Assembly (NCBI RefSeq): GCF_002845745.1
Contig: NZ_PIUM01000029.1
Coordinates: 23,182-87,181 of the forward strand
Direction: 5' to 3'
From: Telmatospirillum siberiense
Lineage (GTDB): Bacteria > Pseudomonadota > Alphaproteobacteria > Rhodospirillales > Magnetospirillaceae
DNA length: 64,000 bases
This document shows, piece by piece, positions 1 through 8,056 of this stretch. How positions within the stretch are numbered: the first letter of the stretch is position 1; each line of letters opens with the position of its first letter. The notes below the pieces were generated by a model. It was not told the DNA's origin. It was given only the letters and a program-made list of their open reading frames with translations, and ran no database searches. A program made the position numbers and the translations under genes.

Positions 1-585
1 CGCCGGTTGCGCCAAGCCCAGGAAGGTGCCGCGGAGATTCCTCGGCACCAGGGGATGACGCATGGTCAAGCCGCGCAGATGCGCTTCATAGATGATGGTT
101 TGCGACCAGGGCACGGCCGGAGGATGGTCGTCGGTCCAACTGAATGCCGTGTCGATCACCCGGCATTTGGGCATCACGCGGGCGTTGTCCCGGCGATCGA
201 AGGAAAGATCCGCCTTGGGATGATCCGTCCGGAAGCCGAAATGGCTGTCCGACCACCGCAATTGCCCGACCAGTTCCCGGGCATAGGGGTCGACCAGCAG
301 CTTGTGGGGATTGAAACGGTGCCCCGCCGCCGGTTCGTAGGGACCATGCACCCGATAACCGTAAAGCTGCCCCGGCCGGCAGTCCGGCAGATAGACATGC
401 CAGACCTCGTCGGTATATTCCGGCAGGACAATGCGTTCGACTTCCCGTTGATTGCCGGAATCGAACAGGCACAGCTCGACCTTTTCGGCATGGGCGGAAA
501 AAATGGCGAAGTTGACTCCGCGGCCATCCCATTGGGCGCCGAGCGGATAGGGCTTTCCGGGGCGGATGCGGCGGATCGGCGGCAT
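1..585 (-). CDS. glgX: glycogen debranching enzyme GlgX (N-terminal part, runs off the window)
   Basis: The reverse strand from 585 to the window edge is open for 195 codons and begins MPPIRRIRPGKPYPLGAQWD. It continues with GVNFAIFSAHAEKVELCLFD, the carbohydrate-binding module 48 start of the GlgX/isoamylase family, then GYRVHGPYEP and PWSQTIIYEAHLRGLT, the entry to the GH13 barrel. GlgX hydrolyses alpha-1,6 branches of limit dextrins during cytoplasmic glycogen breakdown. The catalytic residues lie beyond the window. It starts 7 bp after the glgB stop, so the two are surely one operon. The ATG at 585 is the first start compatible with the family. Confidence 0.9.
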   Translation of the reverse strand, partial: MPPIRRIRPGKPYPLGAQWDGRGVNFAIFSAHAEKVELCLFDSGNQREVERIVLPEYTDEVWHVYLPDCRPGQLYGYRVHGPYEPAAGHRFNPHKLLVDPYARELVGQLRWSDSHFGFRTDHPKADLSFDRRDNARVMPKCRVIDTAFSWTDDHPPAVPWSQTIIYEAHLRGLTMRHPLVPRNLRGTFLGLAQPA

Positions 586-592
586 GACCGTG

Positions 593-2812
593 CTACCGCC
601 GTTCCGGTCGCAGAATCAGCGCCGCCAGGGGCGGCAGGCGAAGAGCCAGCGAATAAGGATGGCCGTGCCAGGGAATGTCGTCGGCGACCCGCCCGCCGGC
701 CAGCCCGACGTCGCTGCCGCCGTAATAACCGGAATCGGTATTCAACATCTCCTGATACCAGCCGCCCCGCGGCACGCCCAGGCGGTAGAACTCGCGCACC
801 ACGGGGGTGAAATTGATCACCACCACCACGAAGTCGTCGGGATCCACGGCCATGCGACGCCAGGAGATGACCGAATTGTCGCGGTCGTTGCAATCGATCC
901 AGGCGAAGCCCTGGGCCTCGCAGTCCTGCTGGTGCAACGCCGGCAGATCGCGATAGAGGCGATTGAGATCGGCCACGCAGCGGCGGATGCCCTGATGCGC
1001 CGGCTCGGCGAGCAGATGCCAATCAAGGCTGGCATCGATGTTCCATTCGCTCTCCTGGCCGAACTCCTGGCCCATGAAAAGCAGCTTCTTGCCGGGATGG
1101 GCGAACATGAAGGCGTAATAGGCGCGCAGATTGGCGAATTTCTGCCAGGTGTCCCCCGGCATCCGCCCGAAGATCGAGCCCTTGCCGTGCACGACCTCGT
1201 CATGACTGAGCGGCAGGACGAAATTCTCATGAAAGGCGTAGAGCAGACCGAAGGTCAGATCGTCGTGGTGATAGCGCCGGTGGATGGGGTCCCTACTCAT
1301 GTAATGGAGCGTGTCGTGCATCCAGCCCATGTTCCATTTGTAGCCGAACCCCAGTCCGCCCAGATGCACGGGGCGCGAAACCATCGGCCAGGCGGTCGAT
1401 TCCTCGGCGATGGTCACCGCCCCCTTCTGTTCCCCATAGACCACCTCGTTCATCCGCCGAAGGAATTCGATGGCTTCCAAATTCTCGTTGCCGCCATAGC
1501 GGTTGGGAATCCACTCGCCGGGCTGGCGGGAATAATCGAGGTAGAGCATCGAGGCCACCGCATCGACCCGAAGGCCGTCGATATGATATTCCTCCAGCCA
1601 GAACAAGGCGTTGGAATAGAGATAATTGGCGACCTCGTTGCGCCCGAAATTGAAGATCGCCGTGTTCCAGTCCTTGTGCATGCCCTGGCGCGGATCGGCA
1701 TGCTCGTAGAGATGGGTGCCGTCGAAAAGGCGCAGACCGTGGGCATCGGTGGGGAAATGACCGGCCACCCAATCAATGATGACGCCGATGCCCAGATCGT
1801 GCATGTGATCGACGAAGGCGCGGAAATCGTCCGGTGAACCGAAGCGGCTGGTCGGAGCGTAAAGCCCGATCGGCTGATATCCCCAGGACCCGGTGAAGGG
1901 ATGTTCGTGGATGGGCAGCAACTCGATATGCGTAAACCCCATCTCCTTGACATAGACGCCCAGTTCATCGGCCAATTCCCGATAGGTCAGCGACCGGTTG
2001 TCCTCGCCCGGCTTGCGCCGCCACGACCCCAGATGCACCTCGTAGATGCTGACCGGCGCCTGGCGGGCCGACGCCTCCTGGCGGCGGGCCATCCAGGACG
2101 AATCGGTCCAGCCGTAGCTTCCCAGATCGAAGACTTTCGATGCCGTCCTCGGCGGTTGTTCGGCGTAAAAACCATAAGGGTCGGCCTTGGCCGGCAGCAG
2201 CCGTCCCTTGGCATCGGTCAGCTCATATTTGTAAAGCGCTCCGGCCGCCAGATCGGGAATGAAGATTTCCCAGACCCCGGAGCCGCCACGGCGGCGCATC
2301 GGATGCACCCGCCCGTCCCAGCCGTTGAAGTCGCCGATGACGGAAACCCGGCGGGCATTGGGCGCCCAAACCGCGAAAGAGACGCCGGGGACGTCATCGA
2401 GACGCATGACATGGGCCCCCAGGCGCTGATAGAGATGCAGATGCGTCCCCTCGCCCAGAAGATGCAGATCCAGTTCACCCAGGATCGGCGGGAAGCGGTA
2501 GGGATCGTCGCGGACGAGGCTTTTCCCGTTTCCGTCCTCGATCCGCAGGCGGTAGTCGAAGCGTTGCCGCCGGCCCACCGGGCCGCCGAACAGGCCGTCG
2601 GGATGCAGGCGCGGCAGATCCGCGATCACCTCGCCGCTGGCGGGATCGATCACCGCGACGGCGGCGGCCCCCGGCTGCATGCAGCGCAGGACGAGGCCGT
2701 CCTCCCCTTCCTGCAGCCCAAGAAAAGCGAAGGGATCGCCATGGTCGGCACGGATAATGGCATCAATGGCCATATCCAGGGGTGACTTGGACTTTTTACT
2801 GGGCTTGGCCAA
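593..2812 (-). CDS. glgB: 1,4-alpha-glucan branching enzyme GlgB
   Basis: GH13 branching enzyme that transfers an alpha-1,4 glucan segment to a 1,6 position during glycogen synthesis. The protein has the N-terminal [10 protein letters not shown] region, a CBM48 module ([20 protein letters not shown]), and the barrel with [16 protein letters not shown], the nucleophile region [16 protein letters not shown], the acid AEES and [13 protein letters not shown] strong ribosome site (GAGGAG) lies 7 nt before a TTG at 2812, giving 739 residues, close to the E. coli enzyme (728). An ATG at 2860 with no clear ribosome site is the alternative and would add 16 residues. glgX follows directly. No other glg gene is visible. 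Confidence 0.93.
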   Translation of the reverse strand: MAKPSKKSKSPLDMAIDAIIRADHGDPFAFLGLQEGEDGLVLRCMQPGAAAVAVIDPASGEVIADLPRLHPDGLFGGPVGRRQRFDYRLRIEDGNGKSLVRDDPYRFPPILGELDLHLLGEGTHLHLYQRLGAHVMRLDDVPGVSFAVWAPNARRVSVIGDFNGWDGRVHPMRRRGGSGVWEIFIPDLAAGALYKYELTDAKGRLLPAKADPYGFYAEQPPRTASKVFDLGSYGWTDSSWMARRQEASARQAPVSIYEVHLGSWRRKPGEDNRSLTYRELADELGVYVKEMGFTHIELLPIHEHPFTGSWGYQPIGLYAPTSRFGSPDDFRAFVDHMHDLGIGVIIDWVAGHFPTDAHGLRLFDGTHLYEHADPRQGMHKDWNTAIFNFGRNEVANYLYSNALFWLEEYHIDGLRVDAVASMLYLDYSRQPGEWIPNRYGGNENLEAIEFLRRMNEVVYGEQKGAVTIAEESTAWPMVSRPVHLGGLGFGYKWNMGWMHDTLHYMSRDPIHRRYHHDDLTFGLLYAFHENFVLPLSHDEVVHGKGSIFGRMPGDTWQKFANLRAYYAFMFAHPGKKLLFMGQEFGQESEWNIDASLDWHLLAEPAHQGIRRCVADLNRLYRDLPALHQQDCEAQGFAWIDCNDRDNSVISWRRMAVDPDDFVVVVINFTPVVREFYRLGVPRGGWYQEMLNTDSGYYGGSDVGLAGGRVADDIPWHGHPYSLALRLPPLAALILRPERR

Positions 2813-3054
2813 TCCGTGGCTCCTCGCTGGCTGGCAATCCTGTCTCGTCCATTCCACCATGATCAGCCAGGATGGGCGGTTGGTCTAGCCCGGATTTGTT
2901 CCCGCCTTCCGATCATTGACCGAAGACGGCGTTTCGTCGCACTGTGATTGAAGTGCCGCCTGGACTTTCGGCACGGTGGACAAATTCATGACCATCGGCT
3001 AAAGCCCACCGTCATTCGTTTCGTCCGTCATTGGCCTTGAGAAGGAGAATGCAT

Positions 3055-3261
3055 ATGTCCGCGACCGCCAAGACCTTGGGCTCCCTGGGCATCGCCCTGG
3101 TCGGTCTGATCGTCTATCTGAGCATTTTCGTCGGCTACTCCGTCTTCAAGATCAATTTCTTCGGATTTGCGATCTATCTCGGCCTGGGCCTGACGGCTCT
3201 TCTGTTCGTCATCGTCCTGATGCTCACCTCGGCCAAGGATATCGAAGACTTCCACGGCTGA
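3055..3261 (+). CDS. small two-helix membrane protein of unknown function
   Basis: A 68-residue protein beginning MSATAKTLGSLGIALVGLIV. GAAGGAG lies 7 nt before the ATG at 3055, which favours it over upstream in-frame starts. It has two predicted membrane segments (about residues 9-32 and 36-60) and an acidic tail ending KDIEDFHG. I do not recognise the family with certainty. It stands alone, convergent with the FYDLN gene, and the two share a hairpin terminator. The function is unknown; the organisation suggests a small inner-membrane protein with both ends on the same side. Confidence 0.7.
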   Translation: MSATAKTLGSLGIALVGLIVYLSIFVGYSVFKINFFGFAIYLGLGLTALLFVIVLMLTSAKDIEDFHG

Positions 3262-3285
3262 GCCGTCGGCCGTCACGCCGCACGG

Positions 3286-3305
3286 GGCCTGTTTTGCAAC
3301 AGGCC
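3286..3305. terminator. bidirectional hairpin terminator
   Basis: Perfect 8-bp arms GGCCTGTT and AACAGGCC around a TTGC loop, in the 57-bp gap between the convergent genes ending at 3261 (+) and 3319 (-). Confidence 0.6.
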
Positions 3306-3318
3306 TCGTCGCCGGCGA

Positions 3319-3669
3319 TCACGCCACCTTGTCTTCCCCGACCGCATCGGATTCGTCGCCATCCGAAACGGGCTCGCCGTCCTCGCCGTTTTCTCCGGCG
3401 TCACCGTCGTCTTCCCGTTCCCCGTCCTCCGCCTCGTCGGCGCTCTCCTCCGCGACCGTCCTCGAATCGAAGAGGGCGTCCTCCTCCGGCTCCCGCTTCG
3501 CCACGAAGAACTTGCCTCTCGCCCCCGTGGACCCGCGCCTCGCCACCGGCTCGACGACGGTGAACGCCGCGCCGCATTCGGGGCAGGCGATCGGGAAACG
3601 CATCATGTCGTAGAAGTTCTTGCCGCAGCTTTGGCAAGTGCGCTTCTCGCCCCATTCCTGTTTTGCCAT
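3319..3669 (-). CDS. FYDLN-acid family zinc-ribbon protein (TIGR02300)
   Basis: A 116-residue protein starting MAKQEWGEKRTCQSCGKNFY. Residues 1-40 hold a CxxC...CxxC zinc ribbon (CQSC, CPEC) with the FYD signature that names this alphaproteobacterial family. The C-terminal half is highly acidic (runs such as DEAEDGEREDDGDAGE), also typical. The start at 3669 has AAGGAG 5 nt upstream; an overlapping ATG at 3672 is possible. The molecular role of the family is not established; a zinc-binding, possibly nucleic-acid-associated role is only inference. Confidence 0.85.
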   Translation of the reverse strand: MAKQEWGEKRTCQSCGKNFYDMMRFPIACPECGAAFTVVEPVARRGSTGARGKFFVAKREPEEDALFDSRTVAEESADEAEDGEREDDGDAGENGEDGEPVSDGDESDAVGEDKVA

Positions 3670-3891
3670 CATCGCTCCTTGGGGCATGTGTGATCGTCTC
3701 GCCATCTGCCGCCATCCCGGGACGGATTCATAGTTTTTTCGTCCGGGCGACGCCTCCGGGGTTAGCGAAGCGGAAGAGTGGAATGCGCGGTCCAGTCGGG
3801 AATCGGTTGCGACGACCATTCGTTGTCTGGCAGGAGATAGCCCTAACCCGCCGTTCGGCATTACGCTCGGGTTCCTATCGCATGACGGCTG

Positions 3892-4233
3892 TTAGGGCGT
3901 GTGGACATTTGGCAATCGGCCAGATTCTCTTCTGTCCTCTTGATCGTTCCGGTGCGCTCCAGCTTTTGATTAACCACCAAGGCACCAAGACACCAAGGTG
4001 GCGGAGTGTACCGCCGGCATTTTCCCGTCCCGGCATCGACTGTCGGCCGAATGCCTGCGGCGCGGATTGGCCGCCGCCGACTGATCCGAAAGACGCCTTG
4101 GTGACTTGGTGCCTTGGTGGTTCAAAATATCCGGGGGTTCCTTTCATGCCATCGGGGAACCAGAGGCAACGGGAGAAGTCTTAAGGCGCCCCATCAAGGG
4201 GGCATGGCCGTCATGAATGTCCACGCGCCCTAA
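3892..4233. repeat. MITE-like element with nested inverted repeats
   Basis: The ends match as 18-bp inverted repeats at 17 of 18 positions: TTAGGGCGTGTGGACATT at 3892-3909 and its complement at 4216-4233. Inside lies a second inverted pair at 3972-3998 and 4096-4122 (26 of 27 matching), built from repeated CACCAAGG units. No credible gene lies inside, although an open frame crosses it. It fills most of the gap 3670-4265. It looks like a non-autonomous transposable element or the remnant of one; the parent family is not identified. Confidence 0.6.
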
Positions 4234-4265
4234 TGCCGAGGCGCCAAAAAAATTGCCGATAAGTT

Positions 4266-4703
4266 TTAGCGAGGCGCCCAGATCTCGAAGCTGACGGTCT
4301 GGGCGTCGAGGATCTTGTGATTTGCGTCAGCCAGTTCGAGCAGGATCCGATGTGGCCCGACCGGCAGGCCCTGGATGACGATCGGCTCCACGCTGGCATG
4401 GAGCCAGTGCCACGGGCCGTCATCGACCGTGACATGCAGATGTCCAATTCGCGGAGTGACCTGCAGCGCGGCCTCGCCATAGATCGGGACGATCTTCAGA
4501 TTCTCGGTCCGGAAAGCGACGATGACCAGTCCCCTGGACAGCGGACCGGCCAATGGCGGGTTGACCAGCAAATGCGCCGCGGCCTCCGCCCCCACGTCCG
4601 CCGGGACGGCATGAGCCTCATGGTCTTCGGCACGGGCGGTGGACCAGCCCGGCGGGCATATCGTGACAAGAAAGAGGATGAGAGCGGCGGAGCGAGAAAT
4701 CAT
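4266..4703 (-). CDS. DUF6130-like secreted protein
   Basis: A 145-residue protein with an N-terminal signal peptide (MISRSAALILFLVTICPPGW, cleavage likely after STARA). The body contains RIGHLHVTVDDGPWHWLHAS and GLPVGPHRILLELADANHKI, the pattern of the DUF6130 family of small periplasmic beta-sandwich proteins. The ATG at 4703 is preceded by AGGTGA at 5 nt, better than the upstream ATG at 4718. It is transcribed divergently from a TetR regulator, and two operator-like palindromes lie between them, so it is probably the target of that regulator. Function unknown. Confidence 0.72.
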   Translation of the reverse strand: MISRSAALILFLVTICPPGWSTARAEDHEAHAVPADVGAEAAAHLLVNPPLAGPLSRGLVIVAFRTENLKIVPIYGEAALQVTPRIGHLHVTVDDGPWHWLHASVEPIVIQGLPVGPHRILLELADANHKILDAQTVSFEIWAPR

Positions 4704-4744
4704 GCGGGTCACCTGCATATTGAAGGCGAGACGGATTTTCCAAA

Positions 4745-4761
4745 TGTAAGCATTGATTACA
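4745..4761. promoter_or_regulatory. TetR operator candidate 1
   Basis: TGTAAGCATTGATTACA: inverted half-sites TGTAA and TTACA separated by 7 bp, between the divergent DUF6130 and tetR genes. It resembles operator 2, whose centre is 45 bp away. Confidence 0.55.
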
Positions 4762-4789
4762 CGGAGTGGCTCGTCATTGTCCAATGAAA

Positions 4790-4806
4790 TGTAATCAACG
4801 ATTACA
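4790..4806. promoter_or_regulatory. TetR operator candidate 2
   Basis: TGTAATCAACGATTACA: a palindrome with perfect 7-bp arms TGTAATC/GATTACA around AAC, 30 bp before the tetR start. Its position suits autorepression. Confidence 0.65.
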
Positions 4807-4835
4807 AAATGCGGTGGCGATGCTAAGGTCGAGGG

Positions 4836-5489
4836 ATGTCCAGACCCAGTACTCCAGCAGCCAAGGCATCCGTCGGCGGACCGCCGGGACGGCGTTATCA
4901 CCACGGCAATCTGCGCCAGGCGCTTCTCGAAGCGACGGTGCAACTGATCGAAACCCAAGGCCTCGACCAGGTAAGCGTGCGTGCGGTCGCCAAGATGGTG
5001 GGGGTATCGCCAGGCGCGCCTTTTCGGCATTTTCCAACCCGGACCGCCCTGCTTACGGCTGTGGCGGAGCAGGCCATGGATCGGCTGCGGGAAGAGATCG
5101 ACAAGGCTCTTGCCGCTGCGGCGGGTGAGAATGCCCTGATGCGCTATCGCGCTCTCGGCATCGGGTTTTTCACCTGGGCTTTCGGCAATCCGGTGCATTT
5201 CCAGGTTATTTCCACGCGCGCAGTGATCGATTTCGAAGGATCGTCGTTGAGAGCGCGCAATGATGAGATTCGCGCCGTCATGGCCGACATGATGCGCGAT
5301 GCGCAGGCCGCGGGGTTGCTGCGCCGGGGAGACCCGGTTCGTTACGCCGTCGCGGGGCGGGCGCTCGGCTACGGTCTTGCCCGCATGTATATCGATGGGC
5401 AATTCCCGAGCTGGGATGTCGAGGATTTGAACCCGCTTCAGGAGGTGATCGGGATTTTTGATCAGTTCATCGCTTCGATCGCCGCTTGA
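4836..5489 (+). CDS. TetR/AcrR-family transcriptional regulator
   Basis: A 217-residue regulator. The N-terminal helix-turn-helix region (about residues 25-70) reads RQALLEATVQLIETQGLDQV, then SVRAVAKMVGVSPGAPFRHF, the TetR pattern with a WHG-type C-terminal domain. It is divergent from the DUF6130 gene, and the 132-bp gap carries two TGTAA...TTACA palindromes. It is expected to repress itself and the neighbour; the ligand is unknown. Confidence 0.88.
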   Translation: MSRPSTPAAKASVGGPPGRRYHHGNLRQALLEATVQLIETQGLDQVSVRAVAKMVGVSPGAPFRHFPTRTALLTAVAEQAMDRLREEIDKALAAAAGENALMRYRALGIGFFTWAFGNPVHFQVISTRAVIDFEGSSLRARNDEIRAVMADMMRDAQAAGLLRRGDPVRYAVAGRALGYGLARMYIDGQFPSWDVEDLNPLQEVIGIFDQFIASIAA

Positions 5490-5560
5490 AATGGGCGCCG
5501 TCACCGGCGGCTTCCGGCCCATCCCGGGGCGGCGCTATTACGCCCCCCCGTTGCGAGCCC

Positions 5561-7012
5561 TCAGGCCGGGAAAACCACCGTCACGCAAAGACCGCCTTCC
5601 GGTCTGTTGGCCAGCGTGATGTCGCCGCCATGGGCGCGGATGACCGAACGGGCCACCGACAATCCCAGGCCGGTCCCGCCGGTATCGCGGTTGCGCGACG
5701 ATTCCACCCGATAAAAGGGGGCGAATACCCGATCCATCTCGGCCTCGGGAATACCCGGCCCGGCATCCATGACACGGACAGTGACCATTCCGGCATCGGA
5801 GGCCAGGACCACCTGGACGTCGCAGCCGTATTTCCGCGCATTGTCCAACAGATTGGCGAACGTCCGCTTGAAACCGGAAAGGCCGGCGGTCACGGTCAGG
5901 CTTTCCGGCCCTTCGTAACCGGCATCGAACTCGACGCACAACTCGGCAAGCGTCAGCGCGAAATCGAACGGGCGGCGCTTTTCGCGCGTCGCGTCGTCGC
6001 GGGCGAAGGCCAGCGTCGAGGAGATCATCGCCTCCATCTCGTCGAGATCGGAGAGCATCTTGACGCGCTGCTCGTCGTCATCGACGAATTCCGCCCTCAA
6101 CTTGAGGCGGGTGATCGGTGTCCGGAGGTCATGGCTGATGGCGGCGACCATCTGCGTCCGGTCTTCGACGAAACGCCGCAATCTGGTCTGCATTTCGTTG
6201 AAGGCGAGCGCGGCGGCGCGCACTTCTCGCGGCCCCGAAAGCGGCATCTGCGGCGCGTTGACGTCGCGTCCCAGACGCTGCGCCGCGGCGGCAAGAAGCG
6301 CCAGGGGCTTGGCCGCCCGCCGCACGGCCAGAACCGACAGAACCATCACCACCAGAAGCCCGCCGGTCAACGGACCGAAGAAACGCGGCCGTAAAAGGGG
6401 TTCCTCGAAGGGAACGTCGGCTACGAAATTGAGCCAGCCGCCATCCGGCAAATGCACGGCCACCACGGGTGGATGGGGCCGCCGACCCGGACCGATGCCG
6501 GGAGCGGGCGGAGACTCGAACCCCTCCCCCGGCGGAGAGGAGGGCTGATGATCGAAATGAAAATCGGGCAGGGGCTCCGGACCATGCGCCATACGGTGGT
6601 CCAGGCGGCCGTCCATGTCTGACGGCGGCATCGGCGGAAGCCTTCCCATCGAGACATGCATCTCATAGCCGGGAAGGCGTTTGTTCAATTCGTCTTGAAT
6701 CACCGACAGGCCGGAATACTCGCCGTCGCCCGTCGCAATCAACGGATTGCGATCCCAGCCGATGCGCAATCCCGGACGCTCCATCGCGCGAATGATCCGG
6801 TGGCGGTCGGCCTCCGGCGTCGCCTCGAACACTTTGACGACTCCGGCGATATGCTCGGCACCTTCGCTGGACAGTCGGTTGACCAGTTCCATGCGGCTCA
6901 TCGAATAGAGGATGACGCCGGCCACCTGAGACAACAGCAGACCGACCAACAGGACGACAACCGTCCGTCCGACCAGCGTATCGGGCAAGAACCACCGCAG
7001 GAAAGCCTTCAT
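5561..7012 (-). CDS. sensor histidine kinase (EnvZ/OmpR-type partner)
   Basis: A 483-residue membrane kinase. A first membrane segment (TVVVLLVGLLLSQVAGVILY) is followed by a periplasmic domain rich in Pro and His (about residues 120-180, with stretches such as GRLDHRMAHGPEPLPDFHFD), a second membrane segment (LLVVMVLSVLAVR) and a HAMP region. The H box is AAISHDLRTPITRLKL; the ATP-binding domain has NLLDNARKYG, DAGPGIPEAEMDRVF and GGTGLGLSVARSV. It overlaps the upstream response regulator by 4 bp (ATGA), so the two are translationally coupled. The His/Pro-rich sensor part might bind a metal; that is inference. Confidence 0.9.
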   Translation of the reverse strand: MKAFLRWFLPDTLVGRTVVVLLVGLLLSQVAGVILYSMSRMELVNRLSSEGAEHIAGVVKVFEATPEADRHRIIRAMERPGLRIGWDRNPLIATGDGEYSGLSVIQDELNKRLPGYEMHVSMGRLPPMPPSDMDGRLDHRMAHGPEPLPDFHFDHQPSSPPGEGFESPPAPGIGPGRRPHPPVVAVHLPDGGWLNFVADVPFEEPLLRPRFFGPLTGGLLVVMVLSVLAVRRAAKPLALLAAAAQRLGRDVNAPQMPLSGPREVRAAALAFNEMQTRLRRFVEDRTQMVAAISHDLRTPITRLKLRAEFVDDDEQRVKMLSDLDEMEAMISSTLAFARDDATREKRRPFDFALTLAELCVEFDAGYEGPESLTVTAGLSGFKRTFANLLDNARKYGCDVQVVLASDAGMVTVRVMDAGPGIPEAEMDRVFAPFYRVESSRNRDTGGTGLGLSVARSVIRAHGGDITLANRPEGGLCVTVVFPA

Positions 7013-7728
7013 GCGGAGATCTCGGCGGCGAAAACATACCCACCGCCGCGCACCGTCTTGATCAGGCGCGGCTCCTTGGGATCGGCTTCGATCTTGCGGC
7101 GCAGCCGCATGACCTGAATATCGATGCTGCGGTCGAAGGGCGCCGCCGACCGCCCGCGCGCCAGATCGAGCAACTGGTCGCGGCTCAACACGCGGCGGGG
7201 ATGGGTGGCGAAAGCCAGCAGCAGTTCATATTCCCCGGTCGAAAGCTCGACCTCGTCACCATTCGGCGAAACCAGGCGGCGCGGTCCCAGCTCAAGCACC
7301 CAACCGTCGAAACGCAAGATTTCCTCGTTGGATACCGGCGCGACGGGCAATGTATGGACACGACGCAACACCGCCTTGATCCGCGCCAGCAATTCACGGG
7401 GGCTGAACGGCTTGGGCAGATAATCGTCGGCGCCCATTTCCAGTCCGACGATACGGTCGGTATCGTCGCCCATCGCGGTCAGCATGATCACCGGCAAGGT
7501 GGAGGTTGCGCGCAACCGCCGGCACAGGGAAAGACCATCCTCGCCGGGCAGCATGAGATCGAGCACCACCAGATCGACGGCGGCCCCATCGAGGATCTTC
7601 ATCATCTCGGGACCGTCTTTGGCGGAACTGACCCGCAAGCCGTGCTTCACCAGGAAGCGAGCCAGAAGGTTACGGATTTCCCGGTCGTCATCGACCACCA
7701 GGATATGAGGGGCTACGGGTTCTGTCAT
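7009..7728 (-). CDS. OmpR-family response regulator
   Basis: A 239-residue regulator. The receiver domain has HILVVDDDREIRNLL and the phospho-acceptor VVLDLMLPGEDG (Asp near residue 55), then MGADDYLPKPF. The winged-helix output domain ends RDQLLDLARGRSAAPFDRSI...RGGGYVFAAEISA, the OmpR/PhoB type. The start at 7728 gives a normal length; upstream in-frame codons lack family similarity. It is the first gene of the pair with the kinase at 5561-7012. Confidence 0.9.
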   Translation of the reverse strand: MTEPVAPHILVVDDDREIRNLLARFLVKHGLRVSSAKDGPEMMKILDGAAVDLVVLDLMLPGEDGLSLCRRLRATSTLPVIMLTAMGDDTDRIVGLEMGADDYLPKPFSPRELLARIKAVLRRVHTLPVAPVSNEEILRFDGWVLELGPRRLVSPNGDEVELSTGEYELLLAFATHPRRVLSRDQLLDLARGRSAAPFDRSIDIQVMRLRRKIEADPKEPRLIKTVRGGGYVFAAEISA

Positions 7729-8056
7729 GATCGAACTATAGCGTGCGCCACTCCACTCGACAGCGAATTCCGGTAACGCGAGGTTTCGCCCCCGGCCGCT
7801 GTTACAAAACGATACCAAACACGGCGCGTTCCGCAATCAAGCCGTTACCGAGCCATGGCTTAATGCCTCTCAACGAACACAGAAATTCCTGCCCCGCGGC
7901 GTTCAATGCCCCACCCTTTGGACGCCGCACCGCCCCTTCCCCAAGTCACCCTGCGATTTTGGGGAAGGGGCACCCCTCCGCCGAATTAAGGAGGGACATC
8001 TTCCCGCCAAGCTGTATTACCATCGGGTCACATCCTTGCTCTTGGAGACCCACCCG
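7729..8056. other. intergenic region with a 13-bp-arm inverted repeat
   Basis: Divergent promoter region between the response regulator and the ABC binding-protein gene. It holds one clear structure: GCCCCTTCCCCAA at 7932-7944 and its exact complement at 7959-7971. No gene is seen. The inverted repeat could be a dispersed repeat or a regulatory hairpin. Confidence 0.45.

Noticed and set aside
566..1837. A 423-codon open frame opposite glgB
   Set aside because: Antisense shadow; the glgB strand carries all GH13 motifs.
3663..4184. A 173-codon plus-strand frame between the FYDLN and DUF6130 genes
   Set aside because: It crosses the MITE-like element and its inverted repeats, without a ribosome site or family pattern.
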